Source of the DNA: Synechococcus sp. PCC 7502
Lineage (GTDB): Bacteria > Cyanobacteriota > Cyanobacteriia > Pseudanabaenales > Pseudanabaenaceae
Length of the DNA: 64,000 bases
Reading direction: 5' to 3'
Assembly (NCBI RefSeq): GCF_000317085.1
Contig: NC_019702.1
Coordinates: 124,001-188,000 of the forward strand
Positions 28,731 through 38,207 of the stretch are shown here, one piece after another. Each line of letters starts with the position of its first letter. Position 1 is the stretch's first letter. The translations under genes were made by a program, and so were the position numbers. The notes under the pieces are model-generated. The model worked only from the letters and a program-made list of their open reading frames with translations, was not told the origin of the DNA and did not search any database.

Positions 28731-29047
28731 GCTTTGATCCTTCTATTGGTACAGAAATCCGTAAGACCAGACCTGCTGTAATTGTATCTGGCACTATTTT
28801 TAATCAACGCAGTAAAGTAACTGTTTTGCCAATTACCTCTTCTAGCCCTAACGAACGCTTGCTACCAGTCATCCTACCAATTATCCCTGCTCCTAGCAAT
28901 GGCATCAGCATTAAGAGTTTTGTAGTTTGCATAGACCCCATGACTTTTGATAAACGTAGGCTTGTCCAATATTTAGGCAAATTATCATTAAATGAGATTC
29001 AGAGGATTCAGCGAATATTAGCTAATTATTTAGATATTCCCCTGTAA
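28685..29047 (+). CDS. MazF/PemK-family mRNA interferase toxin
   Basis: This 120-residue protein is of the PemK/MazF fold. The conserved N-terminal block is GSIWLVSFDPSIGTEIRKTRPAVIVS, with the catalytic-loop arginine in KTRPAV, followed by VTVLPITSS and the C-terminal LSLNEIQRIQRIL helix. Family members cleave mRNA at short sites unless bound by the antitoxin encoded just upstream. The start overlaps the antitoxin gene, and an internal start a few codons later is possible. Confidence 0.86.
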   Translation: MAASSNYGLGSIWLVSFDPSIGTEIRKTRPAVIVSGTIFNQRSKVTVLPITSSSPNERLLPVILPIIPAPSNGISIKSFVVCIDPMTFDKRRLVQYLGKLSLNEIQRIQRILANYLDIPL

Positions 29048-29102
29048 AAATTAACTTGAATGGGATTGACTGGATGATTCTCCAATTTGATTCTTAATGT
29101 TT

Positions 29103-30902
29103 TTAAGTATTGGCAGTTTTTACAGGAGCTACGGATTTGACATATAATTCCTTAAGCTGAGAATCCTCAACCGCAGACGGGGCATCCGTAAGTAAATCCC
29201 TAGCCTGTTGAGTTTTGGGGAAAGCAATAACTTCACGAATCGAATCTGCACCTGCCAAAAGCATCACCAACCGATCTAGCCCGTAAGCAATGCCACCATG
29301 GGGAGGAGTTCCGTACTCAAATGCCTCTAATAGGAAACCAAATTTATCCTTTGCCTGCTGTTCTGTTAGCCCGATCGCCTGAAATACTTGTTCTTGGACT
29401 TGGCGTTGATAAATGCGGAGAGAACCGCCACCAATTTCGGTACCATTGAGAATAATATCGTATGCCAAGGCTCTAGTTTTGAGGGTAAAGGGTTGCCCTA
29501 GGACAAAATCCTCTGGATTCGGAGCAGTAAAGGGATGATGGATCGCTTCAAATCTTTTTTCATCACCATTCCATTCAAACATGGGAAAATCTGTCACCCA
29601 AAGCAAATTCATTTTATCTGGATCAATTAATCCTAGTTCATGACCTAAAGCTAAGCGCAGACGACTCAAAGACTCATTGACAATGCCTATTTCTCCTGCC
29701 CCAAACAGAATTAGCATCCCTGGTTCAGCCTTGGTAATTCTAAAGAGTTCTTGTTTTAATTCCTCAGTTAAACTATCTTTTAAAGCCCCAATGGTATCAA
29801 TGGCTCCATCTTCACGCACACGCATAAATGCTAAACCTTTGGCTCCATATTGAGCAGCGAGGGTGGCTAAGTCTCCACCGGGTTTAATGCGAGTATTGGA
29901 AATAGCTTTATCCCCATTGGGAATTGGCAGTGCCTTGACTATGCCGCCAGAGGCGATCGCTCCAGAAAATACCTTAAATCCCGAATTAGCAAAAATATGG
30001 GAAACATTAACTAATTCCATGCCAAATCTGGTATCAGGGCGATCGCAGCCATACCGATCCATAGCGTCAGCGTAGGTCATGCGGGGAAAAGGTGGTAACT
30101 CTATGCCCTTAATTTCTCTAAAGATATGCTTTACAAGGTTTTCATTCAGATTAAGAATCTCCTCTTGCGACATAAAGCTCATTTCCATGTCCAGTTGCGT
30201 AAATTCAGGCTGGCGATCTGACCGTAAGTCTTCATCACGGAAACATCGGGCAATTTGATAATAGCGATCGCAACCACCGACCATTAGTAACTGCTTAAAT
30301 AACTGGGGCGATTGGGGTAGCGCATACCATTGACCAGCACTGACCCGACTAGGCACTAAGTAATCTCTAGCACCTTCTGGGGTAGAACGGCAAAGGATGG
30401 GGGTTTCCACTTCCATGAAACCGCACTGATCTTCAAGGAAGCGGCGCATGGCTTTGACCACATTAAATCTGAGTTGCAGATTATTCCGCAGGAGATCGCC
30501 CCGCATATCTAAGTAGCGATATTTTAAACGTAGGTCTTCACGGATGGTGTCAGTTTCTGAGACTAAGAAGGGTAAAGCTTTATGGACAGAATTTAATAAT
30601 TCAATGGACTCAGCATAGATTTCCACTTCCCCCGTTGGGATTTTGGGATTAGTTGATTCGGGAGGACGTTGGGTAACTGTACCTGTGATGCAAACCACAT
30701 ATTCATTCCGCATATCTTGGGCAATGCCATAGGAATCTGGAGTCCGCACGGGGTCACTCACAATTTGGACAATGCCATAGCGATCGCGTAAATCTAAGAA
30801 AATTACCCCACCATGATCTCGATTGCGATCAATCCAGCCATAAAGTCTGACAGATTTGCCAATATGTTGGGCTGTGAGATGACCGCAGTAATGAGTACGC
30901 AT
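29103..30902 (-). CDS. aspS: aspartate--tRNA ligase
   Basis: This 599-residue class II synthetase charges tRNA-Asp. The N-terminal OB-fold anticodon domain includes [23 protein letters not shown]. Class II motif 2 lies around [15 protein letters not shown] with [14 protein letters not shown]. The bacterial GAD insertion domain is in the middle, and motif 3 is [13 protein letters not shown] near the end. Whether it is discriminating or also charges tRNA-Asn cannot be told here. It is convergent with the toxin gene, with 55 bases between stops. Confidence 0.97.
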   Translation of the reverse strand: MRTHYCGHLTAQHIGKSVRLYGWIDRNRDHGGVIFLDLRDRYGIVQIVSDPVRTPDSYGIAQDMRNEYVVCITGTVTQRPPESTNPKIPTGEVEIYAESIELLNSVHKALPFLVSETDTIREDLRLKYRYLDMRGDLLRNNLQLRFNVVKAMRRFLEDQCGFMEVETPILCRSTPEGARDYLVPSRVSAGQWYALPQSPQLFKQLLMVGGCDRYYQIARCFRDEDLRSDRQPEFTQLDMEMSFMSQEEILNLNENLVKHIFREIKGIELPPFPRMTYADAMDRYGCDRPDTRFGMELVNVSHIFANSGFKVFSGAIASGGIVKALPIPNGDKAISNTRIKPGGDLATLAAQYGAKGLAFMRVREDGAIDTIGALKDSLTEELKQELFRITKAEPGMLILFGAGEIGIVNESLSRLRLALGHELGLIDPDKMNLLWVTDFPMFEWNGDEKRFEAIHHPFTAPNPEDFVLGQPFTLKTRALAYDIILNGTEIGGGSLRIYQRQVQEQVFQAIGLTEQQAKDKFGFLLEAFEYGTPPHGGIAYGLDRLVMLLAGADSIREVIAFPKTQQARDLLTDAPSAVEDSQLKELYVKSVAPVKTANT

Positions 30903-31041
30903 AGATAGGTAAATAAGTGGATTCTAATATTATCAGATGCTTGAGGTGGAATTACTTATCTAAGTTAGCGAAGTTAGCTTGGGTTGATAATACTTTAGGT
31001 GGGCTTGAAAATGTTGAAAAAATATTTAAAGTAATTTATAC

Positions 31042-31578
31042 CTAAACAATTTCCCATCCCCGTAGAGTGATCACTTCCCTAATTTCCTGATGCCATGCTT
31101 GCAAAGAATCCTTAAATTCAGGGTAATGTAAACCCTTGCGCCACATAACTAGTGCATCTTCTTGGGTAATTTCATAGTATTTTGGTCTTTTGCCAATTAC
31201 CGTAAAACCAAATTTTTCATACAGAGCGATCGCCGCCAAATTAGAAGCCCTCACCTCCAAAGTTGCCCATTCTAGCCCTTGACTCCAAGCCTTTTCTAGC
31301 AATCCCCAAACTACATACTTGCCCAATCCTTGTCTCTGATACTCTGGACGCACTGCCAACATCGTAATATGAGCTTCTTCTAAAATTGCCCACAAACACC
31401 CGAAACCTAAAATTACTTTTTCCCTACTCATAACTGAAATTAAGTAACTATTGGGACGCTCAATTTCCTGTAAGTATCCTTCTAAGCTCCAAAATCCCCC
31501 CAGACAAGCCTGATCAATAACCTGAATCTGAGGTAAATCGGCGATCGTAATTTCAACTAGTTTTATCTGCAATTGCAT
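31042..31578 (-). CDS. rimI: ribosomal-protein-alanine N-acetyltransferase RimI
   Basis: This GNAT acetyltransferase of about 178 residues has the acetyl-CoA loop RPEYQRQGLGKYVVWGLL and the C-terminal ASNLAAIALYEKFGFTVIGKRPKYY typical of RimI. I use the ATG at 31578, which overlaps the upstream fghA stop by 26 bases. The longer frame to 31641 adds 21 residues unlike the family and mostly overlaps fghA. RimI acetylates the N-terminus of ribosomal protein S18 in model bacteria. A roughly 30-residue C-terminal extension is present. Confidence 0.82.
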   Translation of the reverse strand: MQLQIKLVEITIADLPQIQVIDQACLGGFWSLEGYLQEIERPNSYLISVMSREKVILGFGCLWAILEEAHITMLAVRPEYQRQGLGKYVVWGLLEKAWSQGLEWATLEVRASNLAAIALYEKFGFTVIGKRPKYYEITQEDALVMWRKGLHYPEFKDSLQAWHQEIREVITLRGWEIV

Positions 31579-32458
31579 ATAACGCCTCAGCGTGGTGACG
31601 GATGTGATCGGCAATAAAAGTTGAGACAAAATAAAATCCATGATCGTAGCCTTCTTGGTAACGGAGGATCAGGGGCTGATTGGCTAGTTCACAGGCTGCT
31701 AGAAAAGCTTCGGTAAATAATTGATTTTTTAAATAAGTATCCGCCGTACCTTGGTCAAATAAGATCGGTCGAGGAAATCCCTGATATTTAACTAGTTCAG
31801 TAGCATCATAGGCTTGCCAAGTTGTCTGATCTTGCCCAAGGTAATTAGTGAAGGCTTTTTGTCCCCAAGGGCATTGGCTCGGAGCAGCGATCGCCGCAAA
31901 TACAGAAACAGATTGATATTGCTCAGGGTTGCGTAAGGCGCAGACCAAAGCCCCATGTCCACCCATAGAATGTCCAAAAATTCCTTGCCGATCAGGTAAA
32001 GTCGGAAAATTTTGATGGATGAAGGTCGGTAATTCGCTAGTAACGTAACTATACATCTGATAATGCGATCGCCAAGGCTCTTGAGTAGCATCCACATAAA
32101 ACCCTGCTCCACTGCCTAAATCCCAATCTTGATTTTCACCGATAATGCCTGTATTCCGAGGACTGGTATCGGGGACAACAAGGATTAAGCCATACTCTGC
32201 TGCTAGTTTTTGCGCTCCTGCTTTTGCCATAAAAACTTCCTCGGTACAGGTTAAACCTGATAGAAAATACAGCACAGGGACGGACTTAGTTTGAGCTTGG
32301 GGAGGGAGATAGATCGAAAAGCGCATCTCATGATGACAAGCTTCAGAAAAATGACTGTAAAAGCCAACCTTACCGCCAAAGGAGAGATGTTCTGATAATA
32401 GTTTAATAGTCATAGATTTGATATGTGTATGGCTTGTTTCAGCATTTACTTTACTCAT
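31553..32458 (-). CDS. fghA: S-formylglutathione hydrolase
   Basis: This esterase-D-type serine hydrolase of about 301 residues hydrolyses S-formylglutathione to formate and glutathione in formaldehyde detoxification. The markers are YFLSGLTCTEEVFMAKAGAQ, the nucleophile elbow GHSMGGHGA, DQGTADTYL and YDHGFYF (catalytic histidine). The ATG at 32458 overlaps the murF stop as TAATG. A later ATG at 32413 (MTIKLLSEH) would fit the family N-terminus equally well. No glutathione-dependent formaldehyde dehydrogenase gene is nearby. It is coupled to murF upstream and rimI downstream. Confidence 0.9.
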   Translation of the reverse strand: MSKVNAETSHTHIKSMTIKLLSEHLSFGGKVGFYSHFSEACHHEMRFSIYLPPQAQTKSVPVLYFLSGLTCTEEVFMAKAGAQKLAAEYGLILVVPDTSPRNTGIIGENQDWDLGSGAGFYVDATQEPWRSHYQMYSYVTSELPTFIHQNFPTLPDRQGIFGHSMGGHGALVCALRNPEQYQSVSVFAAIAAPSQCPWGQKAFTNYLGQDQTTWQAYDATELVKYQGFPRPILFDQGTADTYLKNQLFTEAFLAACELANQPLILRYQEGYDHGFYFVSTFIADHIRHHAEALYAIADKTS

Positions 32459-33900
32459 TAGTGGGATGGATTCTCCCATGCTGCTTGGAATTCTTGAACT
32501 ACCACATTCATGCCCACCGAGTTAGAAGCTTTGAATAGAATTGAGTCTCCAGTTTGGACTTGATTGAGGAGGATTTTAACTAATTCGGAGCGATCGCCAC
32601 ATTTACCCACATACTTAAAATCTTTGCCTACTCCAGTTAGAATTTCATCGGATTCGCCATCACTTAACACCAACAGACAATCGATTTTCAAATCTTTGGC
32701 GGTTTGCCCAACCTGAGCATGGAGCGATGCTGACATAGCCCCTAGTTCTTTCATGGTTCCCAATACTGCCCATCGGCGACCTTGAGTTGGAATTTGAGCT
32801 AATAGATGTAAGGCGGCGATCGCTGCTTCGGGAGAGCAGTTATAGGTTTCATCTAAAATTGTCACATGATCCTGAAGGCTATAAATTTTAGCTCTACCTG
32901 CGGGTAAGTCTAAATTGCCAATATTAGTGCTAATTTTTTGCCAATCTAAACCCAGAGATTTAATCACACCTAAACCTGCTAAAAAGTTCATGGCATTATG
33001 CCGACCCGATAGAGGTAATTTCCACGATCTGCCTTCGACTTGGATGGTTGCATCTGTAGTTAAATTACCCTTCACATCTCCACCATTCAATCCATAGGTT
33101 ATAGCTTTCCCCTGCCATACCTGAGTTGCAGTTTTAAGTAATAGTTGATCCTCTCCATTCAAAACCGCCACACTACTTGTGGGCAAATAGGCTAATAATT
33201 CACACTTCGCCTCGGCGATCGCCTGCTGAGAACCCAATCTCCCAATGTGAGCCGTGCCAATATTGGTAATTACCGCTACATCTGGAGCCGCAACCTGAGA
33301 TAACCGGGCAATTTCCCCTTTTCCCCGCATACCCATCTCTACCACTACAAAATCATGGTGCTGCGGATCAATCCTCAGTAGAGTTTGTGCCACGCCAATG
33401 TCATTATTATGGTTGGCGGCACTTTTATGGACTCTACCGTAGAAACTTAAAAGTTGGCTAATGATCTCTTTAGTTGTAGTTTTACCTGCGGAACCAGTAA
33501 TGGCAATCACGGGTAATTTACATTGAGATCGCCACCAAGTTGCCAAATTTTGATAGGCATTTAAAACATCTTTAACTACTAAAAATGTGCCCTGAGCATT
33601 TTCATTATTACTAGAATTATTAAACCAAGTCTCATTAACTACGGCTGCCACTGCCCCTGAAGAGATCGCTTTTGCCACAAATTTATGTCCATCAAAGCTT
33701 TCCCCTGCTAAAGCGAAAAATAAATCTCCTGTTTCTAGGGTACGGGTGTCTGTACTAATTCCCAAAACTATGGCATTTTGATCTACTCGGATTGGTTCAG
33801 CCTCCATAATAGCTATGGCGATCGCTAAATCCAACCTCAAATCTACTAAATGACCAGCAGATAACTTAATGGACGAGTTCAAATTCACATCAGAAGCCAT
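32458..33900 (-). CDS. murF: UDP-N-acetylmuramoyl-tripeptide--D-alanyl-D-alanine ligase MurF
   Basis: This 480-residue Mur ligase adds D-Ala-D-Ala to UDP-MurNAc-tripeptide in the cytoplasm. The N-terminal substrate domain has the GISTDTRTLETGDLFFALAG block. The ATP loop is AITGSAGKTTTKE. The central domain has NHNNDIGVAQTLL and VEMGMRGKGEIA, and the C-terminal domain starts near LDETYNCSPEA. It heads a compact minus-strand chain, murF-fghA-rimI, with overlapping ends. No other mur genes are near. Confidence 0.95.
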   Translation of the reverse strand: MASDVNLNSSIKLSAGHLVDLRLDLAIAIAIMEAEPIRVDQNAIVLGISTDTRTLETGDLFFALAGESFDGHKFVAKAISSGAVAAVVNETWFNNSSNNENAQGTFLVVKDVLNAYQNLATWWRSQCKLPVIAITGSAGKTTTKEIISQLLSFYGRVHKSAANHNNDIGVAQTLLRIDPQHHDFVVVEMGMRGKGEIARLSQVAAPDVAVITNIGTAHIGRLGSQQAIAEAKCELLAYLPTSSVAVLNGEDQLLLKTATQVWQGKAITYGLNGGDVKGNLTTDATIQVEGRSWKLPLSGRHNAMNFLAGLGVIKSLGLDWQKISTNIGNLDLPAGRAKIYSLQDHVTILDETYNCSPEAAIAALHLLAQIPTQGRRWAVLGTMKELGAMSASLHAQVGQTAKDLKIDCLLVLSDGESDEILTGVGKDFKYVGKCGDRSELVKILLNQVQTGDSILFKASNSVGMNVVVQEFQAAWENPSH

Positions 33901-33938
33901 AAGATTATTTAAATCCGATCAAAACCTGATCAAACACA

Positions 33939-34727
33939 GTGATAGATAGTATAGAAGATCAAGCCATGCTCGAAAGTTCTCCCGAAAAATCTTCCACCCA
34001 AGTTGTAGTTGCCGCTTTTTATCACTTTACCCCCCTACAGGATTATCAACATTTACAAGTAGTTTTATCAGAACTATGTGATGCCCATGAATTAAAAGGC
34101 ACCATTTTATTGGCACCAGAGGGGATTAACTCGACAATGGCAGGTAGTCGCTCTGGAATTGATGCTTTACTAAATTTTTTGCGTGCCGATCCCCGTCTCC
34201 AAACCTTAGAGCATAAGGAATCCTACTGTAAGGAAATGCCATTTCAACGACTAAAGGTTCGACTTAAAACTGAAATTGTCAAACTGGGCTTGCCCGAAAT
34301 TGATCCTAATCAAAGCGTTGGTACTTATATTGATCCCAAAGATTGGAATGCCTTAATTTCTGATCCCAGTGTCATAGTAATTGATACCCGCAATAACTAT
34401 GAAATTGAAGTTGGAACTTTTAATGGGGCAATTAACCCTAATCTCAATACCTTTAGTGAATTTCCGCAGTATGTGGAACAGCATCTCAATCAAAATCCCC
34501 ATCAAAAAATAGCAATGTTTTGTACGGGTGGAATTCGCTGCGAAAAAGCCAGTGCCTATATGCTGTCCCAAGGATTTTCTGAGGTCTATCACCTAAGGGG
34601 CGGGATTCTTAAATATTTAGAAGAAATAGAACCCGAACAAAGTCTCTGGCAAGGTGAATGTTTTGTCTTTGACGATCGCCGCAGTGTTGACCATAAAACC
34701 TTTCAAAATGACATACAGCAATCCTAA
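33939..34727 (+). CDS. trhO: oxygen-dependent tRNA uridine(34) hydroxylase TrhO (rhodanese family)
   Basis: This protein of about 262 residues belongs to the YceA/TrhO family, which makes 5-hydroxyuridine at tRNA position 34. The N-terminal acylphosphatase-like domain opens VVAAFYHFTPLQDYQ and has GTILLAPEGINSTMAG. The rhodanese domain has VIDTRNNYEIEVGTF and the catalytic-cysteine loop FCTGGIRCEKAS. The first start is GTG at 33939; the ATG at 33966 is an alternative that trims nine residues. It is divergent from murF across 38 bases. Confidence 0.9.
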   Translation: MIDSIEDQAMLESSPEKSSTQVVVAAFYHFTPLQDYQHLQVVLSELCDAHELKGTILLAPEGINSTMAGSRSGIDALLNFLRADPRLQTLEHKESYCKEMPFQRLKVRLKTEIVKLGLPEIDPNQSVGTYIDPKDWNALISDPSVIVIDTRNNYEIEVGTFNGAINPNLNTFSEFPQYVEQHLNQNPHQKIAMFCTGGIRCEKASAYMLSQGFSEVYHLRGGILKYLEEIEPEQSLWQGECFVFDDRRSVDHKTFQNDIQQS

Positions 34728-34745
34728 GTAGCAAATACTTTTAAT

Positions 34746-36497
34746 CTAAGCAAACTGAACTTTAGGAATAGCATTAATGAGCTTACGGGTATAATCCTGT
34801 TGAGGACTGGTGCAGATATTTTCAGCCGTATTAATTTCTTCAATTTTGCCTTTATTCATGACCATAATGCGATCGCTCATAAACTTGACCACACTTAAAT
34901 CATGGGAAATAAAAATATAGGTAAGTTCAAACTCGGCTTGGATTTCCTTTAACAAATTCAAAACCTGAGCTTGCACTGATACATCCAAAGCGGATACGGA
35001 TTCATCGGCAATAATTAACTTTGGACTCAAAGCCAAAGCCCTAGCAATACAAATCCGTTGTCGTTGTCCACCTGAAAATTCGTGGGGATAACGTCTGTAG
35101 GCACCTTTATCTAAGCCTACTCGCTCTAATAAATACCCTACCCGTTCTTGCTGTTCCTTACGAGGGTTACGCTGATTACCATAAATATTATGAATTTCTA
35201 AGGGTTCGGCGATCGCATCACCAATACTCATCCGAGGATTAAGTGAACCAAAGGGGTCTTGGAATACAACCTGCATATCACGGCGCAAGCGTTGTCTTTC
35301 TCGGCGATTAAAATTTAAAACATTTTTTCCTTCAAACCAAACTTCACCACTGCTGGGCTTAATTAGTTGCAGAATTGCCCTGCCAGTTGTGGTTTTGCCG
35401 CAGCCCGACTCGCCCACTAGTCCGAGGGTTTCCCCTGCATAAACATCAAAACTAATGTCATTTACCGCCACAACATACCGCTTAGTTTGTCCCCACACGC
35501 CCCGTAGAGGAAACTCCACGCGTAGATTTTTGACCTTGAGTAAGGGTTCTTTGGTTTGTAGTGCCTCTAGTCTTGCTTCAATTTCGGATGCTGCAACTAC
35601 TGTTACAGTGGGGGGTAATTTGGAGATCGCTTCCCCTGTATCTGATATTTCCATAAAATCACCAATTGTGGGTAGCAGTTGTAATCTGTTCTGCATTTGG
35701 GGACGACAGGCAATTAGCCCTTGGGTGTATGGATGTTGGGGGGCTTGGAAAATATTTTTGGTACTACCATATTCAACGATCTGTCCCTTATACATAACCG
35801 CAACTTGATCAGCAATTTGGGCAATTACACCTAAATCATGGGTAATAAACAAAATCGACATCTGCCGTTGGGCTTGCAACTTTTTTAATAGGTCTAAAAT
35901 TTCGGCTTGTATCGTGACATCCAGTGCTGTGGTTGGTTCGTCGGCAATTAAAATTGAGGGGTTACAGGAAATCGCGATCGCAATCATCACCCTTTGTAAC
36001 TGCCCACCTGAAAGCTCATGGGGATAACGATTAAATATTTGAGCAGGCTCTGGTAATAACACTTCACCCAATAGTTCAATTGCCCTAGTTTTTGCCTCTG
36101 GTTCTGTGAGCTTTTGATGCAGTTGGATGGTTTCTACTAATTGATAACCACAGGTAAATAGAGGATTTAAGGATGTCATTGGTTCTTGAAAGATCATGGC
36201 AAGGCGATCGCCCCGATATAACCTAATTTGCTCAGCGTTACATTTCAGTAAATTGACGGGAGCCTTATCATCGAGATTTAGCCAAATTTCGCCGTTTCTG
36301 ACCTTTGCCGTTTGGGATAGTAGCCCCATAATTGCTAATGCTGTAACGGATTTACCCGATCCCGACTCGCCGACTATGCCCAAGGTTCTGCCCTGACGCA
36401 TTTCCAAAGATACATCTTTCACAGCCGTAACTAGACCTTCATCATTTTTGAAGTCCACTTGCAACTGATTAATACTCAAAATTACACGGTCGGGCAT
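34746..36497 (-). CDS. ABC transporter ATPase with two fused nucleotide-binding domains (oligopeptide/DppDF-like)
   Basis: This protein of about 583 residues joins two ATPase domains of the peptide/nickel uptake type. The first has GESGSGKS, LSGGQLQRVMIAIA and ADEPTTALDV. The second has GESGCGKT, FSGGQRQRICIARALAL and ADESVSALDV. The HPYTQGLI and QDYTRKLINAIPK segments are the characteristic C-terminal oligopeptide signatures. It resembles YejF/GsiA-type proteins that serve two permeases and a binding protein, none of which is encoded here. I start at the ATG at 36497; an upstream TTG at 36515 adds six residues. Confidence 0.88.
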   Translation of the reverse strand: MPDRVILSINQLQVDFKNDEGLVTAVKDVSLEMRQGRTLGIVGESGSGKSVTALAIMGLLSQTAKVRNGEIWLNLDDKAPVNLLKCNAEQIRLYRGDRLAMIFQEPMTSLNPLFTCGYQLVETIQLHQKLTEPEAKTRAIELLGEVLLPEPAQIFNRYPHELSGGQLQRVMIAIAISCNPSILIADEPTTALDVTIQAEILDLLKKLQAQRQMSILFITHDLGVIAQIADQVAVMYKGQIVEYGSTKNIFQAPQHPYTQGLIACRPQMQNRLQLLPTIGDFMEISDTGEAISKLPPTVTVVAASEIEARLEALQTKEPLLKVKNLRVEFPLRGVWGQTKRYVVAVNDISFDVYAGETLGLVGESGCGKTTTGRAILQLIKPSSGEVWFEGKNVLNFNRRERQRLRRDMQVVFQDPFGSLNPRMSIGDAIAEPLEIHNIYGNQRNPRKEQQERVGYLLERVGLDKGAYRRYPHEFSGGQRQRICIARALALSPKLIIADESVSALDVSVQAQVLNLLKEIQAEFELTYIFISHDLSVVKFMSDRIMVMNKGKIEEINTAENICTSPQQDYTRKLINAIPKVQFA

Positions 36498-36723
36498 GGT
36501 TAGCAATCCTAGCAATTGATTCCTTTTATTTTAGTAGGCTAATCAAACATTGACTAAGCAATCAGAAAAGCGATCGCAGCAAAAATAACTAAAAATCCAT
36601 AACTCAAGCCTTGAAATAATTTTTTATTGATTTTTTGTTTTCCCCATCACATCTCTTTGCAAACGGGATATGTAATAATTTCTGAGCTTAATTTACAGTA
36701 TGTCGGTTGAGTTATCGTAATTT

Positions 36724-36948
36724 ATGAAAATCCATTCAACCTCAATTCAATTTGTGCAATCTATGTATCTGGTGTGTTTGAACTCTAGTAAAACTTTTGG
36801 TTGGATTCGTCGTCATGCGTTGCACCGTGATCACGATTATCCAACCATTGTGGCAGATTTGAAAAATTGGGTAGAAAGGCATCAACGTCATCAATCACCT
36901 GTTCCCTTCAGACGACCAGCAACGGCGGAAAGATATATGTCTGCTTAA
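36724..36948 (+). CDS. small hypothetical protein
   Basis: This 74-residue, histidine- and arginine-rich frame includes IRRHALHRDHDYPTIVADL and the tail PFRRPATAERYMSA. I see no close family, signal peptide or membrane segment. There is no clear ribosome-binding site before the ATG. It precedes the ssuD stump on the same strand and borders the DarTG island. It could be a genuine small gene or a relic. Confidence 0.35.
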   Translation: MKIHSTSIQFVQSMYLVCLNSSKTFGWIRRHALHRDHDYPTIVADLKNWVERHQRHQSPVPFRRPATAERYMSA

Positions 36949-36980
36949 AAATTTATAAAAAATCTATTTAAAAATAAAAA

Positions 36981-37121
36981 ATGCAAATTCTTTGGTTTTT
37001 CCCTACTAATCGAGACCTGCGTTATCTAAACTCAGATATTGGCTCACGGGCGATGACTCCTGAATATTTACAACAGTTAGCGATCGCCCAGTTAATGATT
37101 TGCAAGGCGATCGTCCAATAG
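36981..37121 (+). pseudogene. 5' stump of an alkanesulfonate monooxygenase (ssuD) gene
   Basis: A 46-codon frame starts at ATG 36981 with MQILWFFPTNRDLRYLNSD and has EYLQQLAIAQL. This corresponds to the opening of SsuD-type FMNH2-dependent monooxygenases (MQIFWFxPTxGDxRYLG ... YLQQIAxAAD). After about 40 matching residues it ends in unrelated residues and a TAG at 37119-37121, one base before the end of darG. The rest of the enzyme is missing, so this is a truncated relic, probably cut by arrival of the neighbouring island. Confidence 0.65.
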
Positions 37122-37122
37122 A

Positions 37123-38190
37123 TCAAAACATCACCCCGTTTAAAGTATTGAATTTTGGTAGCCAACCAGCCTCATGCAATCGCTCCCACGCTACATGAAT
37201 ATGACGGAATTCAAACATCCGTTTTCTCGTATTCCAATCATAGATCTTGGCGACAGCTAATTCTGCGGTTGTCGCTTCTTCTCGCGTGGCAACCCAATGC
37301 ACCGTTGATAGTAATTCCATTCCAAAAGTTGTTTCAAATCCTTTAATCAGATCGGCAACACGATCAAACCTGAGCCTTGTGGACTCATGCTCTGCAAGAA
37401 AGTTTTCGGCTTGCTCAAAAGCATTAGGAATCAATTCTAGAGGCTTGTCTGGTCGATCTTCAGCATCGCCATAGCCACTGATAAAATGCCCTTCAATATA
37501 ACTGAGAACATGGCGTAGATTTTCTGCGTAGGGACCATAGGGAGCCTTTTGGTAATTTAGTCGCAGAGGTTCGCCAGATTCCTGCATGAAGTACATAAGC
37601 TTATGCACTTCTAACAGGGTAACGGTAGGGTCCATAACAGCAGATAAGTAGCGGCGCATCAGTCCTAATAGAGCGGCTCGTCCCACAGTCATATTTGGAA
37701 CTTTACTCTCTTTGACCATTGACTTAGCTTGAGGCGCACCTATAGGCTCAAATAGCAAAACAGCTACTTCTGGTAGGGACTGAAAAGCTTCAATAATTAG
37801 TGGACGCACATCTTCCCAGTTCAGTCCACCTAAACCACAACCTAATGGAGGAATTGCGATCGAGCGAATCTGATGTTGCTTTACCACATTTATTAAATCT
37901 TCTAGCCCAGCCTTAATGTCTTCGATGTGGCTTTTGCCTCTCCAGTGGCGCTTAGTAGGAAAGTTGATGATGAAGCGAGGAGCATATAAACGATTAAGGT
38001 CATATACAAACATTTTGCCTGCTTGTACTTCGTTGGCTTTGCAAGCGGCTTCATAAACTTTGAAATTTTCTGGAAATGCTTTTCGGAATTGTAGTGCAAT
38101 TCCACGTCCCATAACGCCAACACAATTGACGGTGTTAACCAACGCTTCTGTGTCAGCTTTGAGGATGTCGCCTTGGGTTAGCTCAATCAT
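37123..38190 (-). CDS. darG: DarG antitoxin (macro-domain ADP-ribosyl-thymidine hydrolase)
   Basis: This protein of about 355 residues is the antitoxin of the DarTG pair. The N-terminal macro domain has VNTVNCVGVMGRGIALQF and PPLGCGLGGLNW, which bind ADP-ribose and remove it from thymidine in DNA. The C-terminal half (LLGLMRRYLSAVMDPTVTLLE onward) matches the DarG region that contacts and neutralises the toxin. I use the ATG at 38190 (MIELTQGDIL); the longer TTG-started frame to 38220 overlaps darT. It follows darT on the same strand, and its stop lies against an ssuD stump. Confidence 0.9.
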   Translation of the reverse strand: MIELTQGDILKADTEALVNTVNCVGVMGRGIALQFRKAFPENFKVYEAACKANEVQAGKMFVYDLNRLYAPRFIINFPTKRHWRGKSHIEDIKAGLEDLINVVKQHQIRSIAIPPLGCGLGGLNWEDVRPLIIEAFQSLPEVAVLLFEPIGAPQAKSMVKESKVPNMTVGRAALLGLMRRYLSAVMDPTVTLLEVHKLMYFMQESGEPLRLNYQKAPYGPYAENLRHVLSYIEGHFISGYGDAEDRPDKPLELIPNAFEQAENFLAEHESTRLRFDRVADLIKGFETTFGMELLSTVHWVATREEATTAELAVAKIYDWNTRKRMFEFRHIHVAWERLHEAGWLPKFNTLNGVMF

Positions 38191-38207
38191 GAGTTTAGCG
38201 TCTGCGC

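Noticed and set aside
36541-36660. Minus-strand frame encoding a single hydrophobic helix (LFQGLSYGFLVIFAAIAFLIA)
   Set aside because: It has no start codon in frame; only removal of one base from a G-run would give one. It could be a tiny membrane protein, but support is too weak to annotate.
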